From: Microbacteriaceae bacterium
Lineage (GTDB): Bacteria > Actinomycetota > Actinomycetes > Actinomycetales > Microbacteriaceae
Direction of reading: 5' to 3'
DNA: 21,860 bases
NCBI GenBank assembly: GCA_947455385.1
Contig: CANGNR010000009.1
Span: 1 to 21,860, forward strand
Positions 6,045 through 12,466 of this stretch are shown here, piece after piece (within the stretch, counting starts at the first letter, position 1; each line of letters opens with the position of its first letter). Both the position numbers and the translations under genes were made by a program. The notes beneath the pieces were generated by a model. That model had not been told where the DNA came from and made no database searches. It saw only the letters and a program-made list of their open reading frames with translations.

Positions 6045-8360
6045 ATGACCCAAGCCTCCCTCGAATTTCCAGATGACCTGGATGCGCGCCTGCTCGCCGG
6101 CCTGAATCCGCAGCAGAAGCAGGCCGTTCTGCATCGTGGGCCTGCGCTGCTGATCGTGGCCGGCGCCGGGTCGGGCAAGACCTCGGTGCTGACTCGCCGA
6201 ATCGCGCACTTTTTGGCGCACAGAGAGCTCTGGCCGAGCCAGATTCTGGCAATTACCTTCACCAATAAGGCCGCCGCCGAAATGCGCGAGCGAGTCAAGC
6301 ACCTGATTGGCGACGAAGCCTCAGGAATGTGGATCAAAACCTTTCACTCGGCTTGCGTCTCCATCTTGCGCCGAGAGGCCGACCGCCTAGGCCACGACTC
6401 AAACTTCACCATCTATGACTCGGGCGATAGCCGCGCGATCCTCAAGCGCATCATTCGTGACCTCGGCGCCGACATCCACAAGTTGACGCCGGCCGGGGCG
6501 GCATCCGTGATTTCGAATGCCAAGAACGAGCTGGCCGACGCCGAGTCGTTTGCCCGCAACGCCGACCTGAGCGACCCCGTGCAGCGCGTGCTGGTCGAAA
6601 TCTTTGAGCGCTACCAGGGCGAGCTTCGCCGCAACAACGCCTTTGATTTCGATGATCTGATTGCCGAGACCGTCTATCTGTTCAGGGCTTTTCCAGATGT
6701 CGCGGCCGCCTACCAGCGCAAGTTCAGGCACATCCTGGTCGACGAATACCAAGACACCAACCGAGCTCAGTACGCGCTGATTCGCGAGCTGACCAACCCG
6801 GTTCCGCCGCAGTTTGACACCCCAGACCCGCGCACGGGCGAGCTCACCAAGCCCGCTTCGCTCACCGTGGTGGGCGACAGCGACCAGTCGATCTATGCCT
6901 TTCGCGGCGCCGATATTCGCAACATCGCCGAGTTCGAAAAGGATTTTCCTGGCGCCAAGACGATTCTTCTCGAGCAGAACTACCGCTCGACCCAGAACAT
7001 CCTCTCGGCCGCCAACGCAGTGATCTCGAACAACTTCGACCGGCCAAACAAAAACCTCTGGACAGACTCCGGCGACGGCGACAAGATCGTCGGCTTCACG
7101 GGCTTCTCGGCCCACGACGAGGCCCAGTTCATCTCGGATGAAATCGCCAAGCTGCACGGCGAAGGCGTCGCATACAAAGACATCGCGGTCTTCTATCGCA
7201 CCAACGCGCAGACCCGTGCTCTCGAAGAAATCTTCATCCGTGCGGCCCTGCCATATCGGGTCGTCGGTGGCACCAAGTTCTATGAGCGCCAAGAAATCAA
7301 GGATGCGCTGGCCTACCTCGTGTCAATCGCCAACGCGCGCGACGACCACGCTGTGCGCCGAATCTTGAACGTGCCTAAGCGCGGCATCGGTGACGCAACC
7401 GAGTCGCAGTTGGCGGCATACGCCGAGGCCAACGGGCTTTCGGTTCGCGAGGGTCTGGCGTTCGCGTCGTCGCTAGGTTTCGGGCCAAAGATTACGTCTT
7501 CGCTACGGTTCTTAGGCGAGCAGCTCGACAAGTGGCAGGCCATGATCGAGACCAGCCCAATCGACGTGATTCTGCGAGCCGTGCTCGACGAGACCGGCTA
7601 CCTCGAGGCACTGCGCAACAGCCGAGACCCTCAAGACGAGGCTCGCCTCGAGAACCTCGACGAACTCCTCTCTGTTGCCAAGGAATTTCAGCGCAACAAC
7701 CCAGATGGCAAACTACAAGACTTCTTGAACGACGTTGCCCTGGTTGCCGCCGCTGATGACATCGACGACGAGTCGGGAACCGTCTCGCTGATGACCCTGC
7801 ACACCGCCAAGGGCCTCGAGTTCGAGAGCGTCTTCTTAACCGGCGTCGAAGAGGGTTTGATGCCTCACCGAATGTCGTTCGTGGTGCCGGGCGGCATGAG
7901 CGAAGAGCGCCGCCTCTTCTATGTTGGGCTGACCCGCGCCAAGAAGCGGCTGTTTCTGAGCCTCGCCTTGAGCCGTTCGCTCTACGGTGAAACCGAATCT
8001 GGCGTTCCAAGCCGCTTCTTGCAAGAGATTCCCGATACGCTCATCGACTGGCGCGAGCGCGGGGCATCCCGCAGCGGCGCTCTGCCTCGTTTTCGCGAAT
8101 CCATCGCCGACACCACCGGCTTCAGAAGTGTCGCCGACAAACCCAAGACCGTCTGGGCCGGTGCCGTCACTCAGGTTCGCAACAACGAGGGCCTGCAGTT
8201 GGCGCCAGGCGACATGGTCGAGCACACCGACTTTGGCCGCGGCAAGGTGGTCAGCGTCTCGGGCGAAGGCCCCAAGCAGACCGCCGAAATCCACTTTGGT
8301 TCTAAGGGCGTCAAGCGTTTGCTCGTGAAGGTTGCGCCAATCACCAAAATCGACGGCTAA
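6045..8360 (+). CDS. pcrA: ATP-dependent DNA helicase PcrA/UvrD
   Basis: This is a superfamily 1A 3'-5' DNA helicase acting in nucleotide-excision repair, replication restart and removal of recombinase filaments; 771 residues is normal for actinobacterial PcrA/UvrD1. All helicase motifs are seen in order: Q-motif LNPQQKQAV, Walker A GAGSGKT (40-46), motif Ib TFHSAC, motif II VDEYQDTN (Asp233, Glu234), motif III GDSDQSIYAFRGAD, motif IV QNYRST, motif V TLHTAKGLEFE, and motif VI RRLFYVGLTRAKKR. The C-terminus (about 715-768) is the Tudor-like domain, with PGDMVEHTDFGRGKVV, that in this family contacts RNA polymerase. ATG 6045 gives the usual short N-terminal lead before the Q-motif. It is followed by sucCD, as in mycobacteria. 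Confidence 0.97.
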   Translation: MTQASLEFPDDLDARLLAGLNPQQKQAVLHRGPALLIVAGAGSGKTSVLTRRIAHFLAHRELWPSQILAITFTNKAAAEMRERVKHLIGDEASGMWIKTFHSACVSILRREADRLGHDSNFTIYDSGDSRAILKRIIRDLGADIHKLTPAGAASVISNAKNELADAESFARNADLSDPVQRVLVEIFERYQGELRRNNAFDFDDLIAETVYLFRAFPDVAAAYQRKFRHILVDEYQDTNRAQYALIRELTNPVPPQFDTPDPRTGELTKPASLTVVGDSDQSIYAFRGADIRNIAEFEKDFPGAKTILLEQNYRSTQNILSAANAVISNNFDRPNKNLWTDSGDGDKIVGFTGFSAHDEAQFISDEIAKLHGEGVAYKDIAVFYRTNAQTRALEEIFIRAALPYRVVGGTKFYERQEIKDALAYLVSIANARDDHAVRRILNVPKRGIGDATESQLAAYAEANGLSVREGLAFASSLGFGPKITSSLRFLGEQLDKWQAMIETSPIDVILRAVLDETGYLEALRNSRDPQDEARLENLDELLSVAKEFQRNNPDGKLQDFLNDVALVAAADDIDDESGTVSLMTLHTAKGLEFESVFLTGVEEGLMPHRMSFVVPGGMSEERRLFYVGLTRAKKRLFLSLALSRSLYGETESGVPSRFLQEIPDTLIDWRERGASRSGALPRFRESIADTTGFRSVADKPKTVWAGAVTQVRNNEGLQLAPGDMVEHTDFGRGKVVSVSGEGPKQTAEIHFGSKGVKRLLVKVAPITKIDG

Positions 8361-8370
8361 ACCCGTCGAT
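8349..8370 (+). terminator. Possible hairpin terminator at the pcrA stop
   Basis: A perfect 8-bp inverted repeat, ATCGACGG / CCGTCGAT, has a 6-nt loop that contains the pcrA stop codon. No run of T follows, so it is not a classical intrinsic terminator. It could be a U-tail-less terminator or an mRNA 3'-end structure. Confidence 0.35.
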
Positions 8371-8410
8371 GCCGCCCACCAGACGGGCAAAATCGGAGTT
8401 TCAAAGCGAG

Positions 8411-8416
8411 TAAACT
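8411..8416 (+). promoter_or_regulatory. Putative -10 element for sucCD
   Basis: TAAACT fits TAnnnT and lies 43 nt upstream of the sucC GTG, predicting a leader of about 35 nt. The bases that follow, TGACC then TTGATTC, recur at the icd promoter. A consensus -35 box at normal spacing is not seen. Confidence 0.45.
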
Positions 8417-8459
8417 TGACCTTGATTCCTCTCTCATTTCGACAGATTCGGACTCCCAC

Positions 8460-9620
8460 GTGGATCTTTTTGAGTACCAAGCCCGCGACCTTTTTGAGTC
8501 ATACGGTGTTCCAGTTCTTCAGGGCCTAATCGCCGACACCCCAGCCGAGGCAGAAGCCGCAGCAGCCAAGATTGGCGGCCTCGTGGTCGTCAAGGCTCAG
8601 GTTCAGGTTGGTGGCCGCGGCAAGGCCGGTGGCGTCAAGGTCGCCAAGAACCCAGAAGAGGCACGCGACCGCGCCAACGACATCCTGGGTCTCGACATCA
8701 AGGGCCACGTCGTCAAGCGCGTGATGATCGCCGAAGGCGCATCCATCGACAAAGAGTTCTACTTCTCGGTCTTGCTCGACCGGTCGAACCGCACCTTCTT
8801 GGCGCTCTGCAGCGTCGAGGGCGGCATGGAGATCGAGCAGCTCGCGGTCGAGCGCCCAGAGGCACTCGCCAAGATCGCCGTAAACGCGCTCGAGGGCATC
8901 GACGACGCAAAGGCGCTCGAGATCGCCAAGGCCGGCGGCTTCGACGACGAGCTCGCGGCCAAGGTCGCGCCAGTATTCGTCAAGCTCTGGAACGTCTTCA
9001 AGAACGAAGATGCCACCCTAGTTGAGGTCAACCCGCTCGTGCTGCACACCGACGGCCGCATCCTGGCCCTCGATGGCAAGGTAACCCTCGACGACAACGC
9101 CGAGTTCCGCCACGAAGGCCGCGAGGCTGTCAGCATCGCCAAGGTCGATCCTCTAGAGGCCAAGGCCAAGGAGCTCGACCTCAACTACGTGAAGCTCGAA
9201 GGTCAGGTTGGAATCATCGGAAACGGTGCCGGTCTGGTCATGTCGACCCTCGACGTCGTCGCCTACGCGGGCGAGCGTCACGGCGGGGTTCGCCCAGCCA
9301 ACTTCTTGGACATCGGCGGTGGCGCGTCGGCCGAGGTCATGGCCAACGGACTCGGCCTGATCCTTGGCGACTCCGACGTCAAGAGCGTCTTCGTAAACGT
9401 ATTCGGCGGCATCACCGCCTGTGACGCGGTTGCCAACGGCATCGTCGGAGCGCTCGCAACCCTCGGCGACTCGGCTACCAAGCCACTCGTCGTTCGACTC
9501 GACGGCAACAACGTTGTCGAAGGTCGCCGCATTCTTGCCGAGGCCAACCACCCGTTGGTGACGGTTGTCGAAACCATGGATGAAGCTGCCGACAAGGCCG
9601 CCGAACTAGCTAACCGATAG
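8460..9620 (+). CDS. sucC: Succinate-CoA ligase, beta subunit
   Basis: This is the ATP-grasp subunit of succinyl-CoA synthetase, which couples succinyl-CoA cleavage to nucleoside triphosphate formation in the TCA cycle. The length of 386 residues matches the family. It opens with the typical MDLFEYQARDLF. The nucleotide-binding loop region VKAQVQVGGRGKAGGV, the Mg2+ ligands Asn191 in EVNPL and Asp205 in LALDGKV, and the GNGAGLVM and NVFGGITACD loops of the CoA-ligase domain are all present. The start is GTG. The 99-bp gap from pcrA holds a -10-like element but no clear Shine-Dalgarno sequence immediately before the GTG. It is followed after 19 bp by sucD, with which it forms the heteromeric enzyme. 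ADP or GDP preference cannot be decided from what I see. Confidence 0.97.
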   Translation: MDLFEYQARDLFESYGVPVLQGLIADTPAEAEAAAAKIGGLVVVKAQVQVGGRGKAGGVKVAKNPEEARDRANDILGLDIKGHVVKRVMIAEGASIDKEFYFSVLLDRSNRTFLALCSVEGGMEIEQLAVERPEALAKIAVNALEGIDDAKALEIAKAGGFDDELAAKVAPVFVKLWNVFKNEDATLVEVNPLVLHTDGRILALDGKVTLDDNAEFRHEGREAVSIAKVDPLEAKAKELDLNYVKLEGQVGIIGNGAGLVMSTLDVVAYAGERHGGVRPANFLDIGGGASAEVMANGLGLILGDSDVKSVFVNVFGGITACDAVANGIVGALATLGDSATKPLVVRLDGNNVVEGRRILAEANHPLVTVVETMDEAADKAAELANR

Positions 9621-9639
9621 ACGCGAAGGAACATACAAA

Positions 9640-10527
9640 ATGGCTATTTTCTTGGATGAAAACTCGCGAATCATCGTTCAGGGCATGACCGGCAGCGAGG
9701 GCATGAAGCACACTCGCCGCATGCTCAAGGGCGGATCCAACATCGTCGGTGGCGTGAACCCGCGCAAGGCCGGCGAGACCGTTGACGTCGATGGCACCAG
9801 CCTTCCGGTGTTCGGCACCGTCGCAGAAGCCATCGCGGCAACCGGCGCCAACGTATCCGTGATCTTCGTGCCACCAGCATTCGCTAAGGCGGCACTCATC
9901 GAGGCAATCGACGCGGAGATTCCTCTCGCCGTTGCCATCACCGAGGGCATTCCGGTGCACGACTCGGCAGCTGCCTGGGCATACAACCTAGAGAAGGGGC
10001 AGAAGACCCGCATCATCGGCCCAAACTGCCCCGGCATCATCAGCCCCGGAAAATCCAACGCAGGCATCACCCCTTGGGACATCTCGGGCTTCGGCCCGAT
10101 CGGCCTCGTCTCGAAGTCGGGAACCCTGACCTACCAGATGATGTTCGAGCTGCGCGAGATTGGCATCTCGACCGCAATCGGCATCGGTGGCGACCCAATC
10201 ATCGGCACCACCCACATCGACGCTCTTGCAGCCTTCGAGGCAGACCCAGAGACCAAGGCAATCGTGCTGATCGGTGAGATTGGTGGCGACTCAGAAGAGA
10301 AGGCTGCCGACTACATCAAGGCAAACGTGACCAAGCCGGTCGTTGCCTACGTTGCCGGATTCACCGCGCCAGAGGGCAAGACCATGGGTCACGCCGGCGC
10401 GATCGTTTCTGGTTCGGCAGGAACCGCACAGGCCAAGAAGGAGGCCTTCGAGGCCGCCGGAGTCAAGGTCGGTAAGACCCCGAGTGAGACCGCCGCGCTT
10501 ATGCGTGAGGTTTACGCGAACCTCTAG
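9640..10527 (+). CDS. sucD: Succinate-CoA ligase, alpha subunit
   Basis: This is the CoA-binding and phosphohistidine-bearing subunit that pairs with SucC. The length of 295 residues is standard. The CoA-binding Rossmann domain begins VQGMTGSEGMKHT. The motif IGPNCPGIISPGK and the conserved GPIGLVSKSGTLTYQ follow. The active-site histidine that is phosphorylated during catalysis is His251 (bases 10390-10392) in MGHAGAIVSGSAGTA. The ATG has a purine-rich ribosome site (GAAGGA) about 10 nt upstream. The gene is clearly co-transcribed with sucC. The DUF6350 gene starts only 9 bp after the stop, so the transcript may read through toward purN. Confidence 0.97.
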   Translation: MAIFLDENSRIIVQGMTGSEGMKHTRRMLKGGSNIVGGVNPRKAGETVDVDGTSLPVFGTVAEAIAATGANVSVIFVPPAFAKAALIEAIDAEIPLAVAITEGIPVHDSAAAWAYNLEKGQKTRIIGPNCPGIISPGKSNAGITPWDISGFGPIGLVSKSGTLTYQMMFELREIGISTAIGIGGDPIIGTTHIDALAAFEADPETKAIVLIGEIGGDSEEKAADYIKANVTKPVVAYVAGFTAPEGKTMGHAGAIVSGSAGTAQAKKEAFEAAGVKVGKTPSETAALMREVYANL

Positions 10528-10536
10528 GCCCAAACC

Positions 10537-11793
10537 GTGAGCCGCAGACTCACCTTTTTACTGGGGGCCTTTGAAGCGCTGTTCGTGATTGCTTTCACGA
10601 TCGGCGGGGTTCTGCTGCCGCTTTCTCTCGTTTGGCTTATCGAAAACGACCCGAGCGTATCCTGGCTCACCACGTTTAAGACCTCGGTTGACATCTGGTT
10701 CGTTGCCCACGGCACCACGCTCACCGTAGCTGGCGGCCACATCGCCGGCCTGGCGACTCCAACATTCTTCGTGCACTTCTTGCCACTTGGCGCGAGCATC
10801 GGCCTAGGTCTGTTTGCGGTTCGCATCGGCCGCCGCCTCACTCGTGGCCTCGACCTGTGGCCGGGCTGGCTTTCGGTTGGTTTGGTTTATCTCGCGGTGT
10901 CGTTTGGTCTGGGAGCAGCGGCACGAGACAAGCACATCTGGGCGGTCACCTGGCAGGCCACCTATCTGCCAACCCTGCTGTTCACGTCCATCGTGATCGC
11001 GGCATCCTTGATTCGTGGAGTTGCCATCGCCCGCACCGGCGAGCCCGCGCCGCGCGAATCGGCTGCGCTCAACGCTTGGCTCGAGCGCTCGGCAGAGCGC
11101 GTGCACTGGTCGGTTCGCGCCGTCTGGTCGCCGGCCTGGCGGGCTGGCACCGCGGTGCTCACCATGCTCCTCGGCCTCTCTGCCTTGGTCATCGGCACCC
11201 TGGTTGCTTTCAACTGGATCGACGTGATTCGCCTCTACGAAGCGCTTCAGGTCAGCCTGCTGGGCGGCCTCGTTCTGACGATCGCCCAGCTGGCGCTGCT
11301 GCCGAACTTGACCATCTGGGTGGCTTCCTGGTTCACCGGCGTCGGTTTTCACATCGGCAGCGGATCCTCGATCAGCCCACTCGGCACCCAGACCGGTCCG
11401 GTTCCCGTGCTGCCCATCCTTGGTGCTTTGCCGATCGGAGACTTTGCGTTTGGCACCATCGCGGTTGTCGTGCCACTTCTGGCTACCTTCGCCGCGACGA
11501 TTCTGGTTCGCCGTCACGCCGAGCAGGTGCGCTGGGAGTTCGCTTCGCCATTCTCTGCGGCGCTCACACTCGGCATCGCGATTGGCGCGATTGCCGCGGC
11601 CGAGGGTGGCATCCTGGCTGCTTTGGCCAGTGGTGCGCTTGGCCCGGGTCGCCTGCAAGACATCGGCGTTAACCCGTGGATGTTTGCCCTTGTGCTGCTC
11701 ATTGAGGTGACGCCGGTGGCAGTTGCGACGGCCTTTTACACCGCCAAGCCAGAGGCCGACCAGCTGTTCAAGCGCGCGGATAAACTGGACTAA
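10537..11793 (+). CDS. DUF6350 / PerM-like polytopic membrane protein
   Basis: This is a 418-residue protein with about nine membrane segments (near 8-34, 76-96, 109-128, 143-163, 205-226, 238-256, 303-324, 339-365, 381-401). Its strongest family mark is the extracytoplasmic-loop region from NLTIWVASWFTGVGF through SSISPLGTQTGP to LPILGALP (257-299), typical of actinobacterial DUF6350 proteins. The mycobacterial member PerM is linked to cell division and persistence, partly through FtsB. Position supports orthology: sucC-sucD upstream and purN-purH downstream, as in mycobacteria. The start is GTG, 9 bp after sucD, with no clear ribosome site. The end overlaps the purN ATG by one base. The function in this organism is inferred, not shown. 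Confidence 0.85.
   Translation: MSRRLTFLLGAFEALFVIAFTIGGVLLPLSLVWLIENDPSVSWLTTFKTSVDIWFVAHGTTLTVAGGHIAGLATPTFFVHFLPLGASIGLGLFAVRIGRRLTRGLDLWPGWLSVGLVYLAVSFGLGAAARDKHIWAVTWQATYLPTLLFTSIVIAASLIRGVAIARTGEPAPRESAALNAWLERSAERVHWSVRAVWSPAWRAGTAVLTMLLGLSALVIGTLVAFNWIDVIRLYEALQVSLLGGLVLTIAQLALLPNLTIWVASWFTGVGFHIGSGSSISPLGTQTGPVPVLPILGALPIGDFAFGTIAVVVPLLATFAATILVRRHAEQVRWEFASPFSAALTLGIAIGAIAAAEGGILAALASGALGPGRLQDIGVNPWMFALVLLIEVTPVAVATAFYTAKPEADQLFKRADKLD
11781..11786 (+). promoter_or_regulatory. Putative -10 element for leaderless purN mRNA
   Basis: TAAACT lies inside the last codons of the DUF6350 gene, exactly 6 nt before the purN ATG at 11793. Hexamer and spacing are identical to those before the DUF3817 gene. 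No Shine-Dalgarno sequence precedes purN, which fits leaderless translation, although coupling to the upstream gene is an alternative. Confidence 0.45.
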
Positions 11794-12380
11794 TGCTCTC
11801 TGTCGTCGTTCTGATTTCAGGCTCCGGGTCAAACCTCAGGGCCCTGCTAGAGGCAACCGACAGCCCGCTTTTTCCGGCGCGAATCCTTGCAGTTGGCGCC
11901 GACAACCCAGCCCCTGGTTTGGCGCACGCCGAGCTCTTTGACGTGCCAACCTTTGTGGTTAGCCCGTCGGCTTTTGAGAGCCGCGAGGCCTGGGGCAAGA
12001 CCCTGCTCGAGAGCGTCGACTTCTTCAAGCCAGACCTCGTGGTCTTGGCCGGCTTCATGAAGATTCTGCCGCCGCACTTCGTTCAGGCACTGAACGGTCG
12101 ACTGATTAACACTCATCCATCGTTGTTGCCGGCTTATCCTGGTGCCCACGCTGTGCGCGATGCTCTCGCGGCCGGTGCCACCGAAACCGGCGTCACCGTT
12201 CACCTCGTCGACGAGGGCGTCGACACCGGTGCTCGCATCGCGCAGCGCAGCCTTGCGGTGCAGGCCGGCGAGTCTGAGGGCGAGCTGCACGAGCGCATCA
12301 AGGTCATTGAGCGCGAGCTTTTGGTCTCGGTGGTTCGCGACATCGCCGAGGGTCGCCTCAACCTAAACCAGATTTCGTAG
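11793..12380 (+). CDS. purN: Phosphoribosylglycinamide formyltransferase
   Basis: PurN transfers the formyl group of 10-formyltetrahydrofolate to GAR, the third step of IMP synthesis. The 195 residues match the short monofunctional bacterial form. The phosphate-binding loop GSGSNLRAL (10-18) and the catalytic triad are intact at the same numbers as in E. coli: Asn106 and His108 in INTHPSLLPAY, and Asp144 in DEGVDTG. The folate-binding motif LAGFMKILP is also present. The ATG shares its A with the stop codon of the preceding DUF6350 gene. It is followed by purH after 86 bp. The purN-purH pairing is common in actinobacteria and places two IMP-pathway steps side by side. Confidence 0.97.
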   Translation: MLSVVVLISGSGSNLRALLEATDSPLFPARILAVGADNPAPGLAHAELFDVPTFVVSPSAFESREAWGKTLLESVDFFKPDLVVLAGFMKILPPHFVQALNGRLINTHPSLLPAYPGAHAVRDALAAGATETGVTVHLVDEGVDTGARIAQRSLAVQAGESEGELHERIKVIERELLVSVVRDIAEGRLNLNQIS

Positions 12381-12413
12381 CACGCACCAACCCGCAACAC
12401 CGCATCAAGTCTT

Positions 12414-12429
12414 CTAGCAACGTCGCTAG
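12414..12429. promoter_or_regulatory. Near-perfect 16-bp palindrome upstream of purH
   Basis: CTAGCAACGTCGCTAG has arms CTAGC/GCTAG around an ACGT core, with one mismatched pair. It lies 38 bp before the purH ATG and 3 bp before a second palindrome. It could be an operator or an mRNA hairpin; no known purine-regulator box is recognised. Confidence 0.35.
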
Positions 12430-12432
12430 GTA

Positions 12433-12445
12433 GTTAGTAACTAAC
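12433..12445. promoter_or_regulatory. AT-rich perfect palindrome upstream of purH
   Basis: GTTAGT-A-ACTAAC is a perfect inverted repeat of 6-bp arms, markedly AT-richer than the surrounding DNA. It lies 21 bp upstream of the purH start, before the GAAAGG ribosome site. It looks like a regulator-binding site, possibly together with the adjacent palindrome at 12414-12429. Confidence 0.4.
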
Positions 12446-12466
12446 AACCAAACGAAAGGCCAGAAC

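Noticed and set aside
6399..7292. 297-codon open frame on the minus strand, opposite pcrA
   Set aside because: It lies wholly inside a helicase gene with every motif intact; no family resemblance in the antisense translation.
8369..8413. 14-codon open frame in the sucC leader (ATG 8369 to TAA 8413)
   Set aside because: No ribosome site, and it lies upstream of the proposed transcription start, so it would not be on the sucC mRNA. Likely chance.
8416..8421. TTGACC downstream of the sucC -10 (and at 20522-20527 before icd) as a -35 box
   Set aside because: No TAnnnT hexamer lies at 16-19 bp downstream in either place, so the -10-plus-start-region reading is preferred.
10804..11832. 342-codon open frame on the minus strand, opposite the DUF6350 gene
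   Set aside because: Its translation is very rich in Arg, Gly, Asn and Gln with no fold or motif, typical of an antisense shadow of a hydrophobic membrane protein gene.
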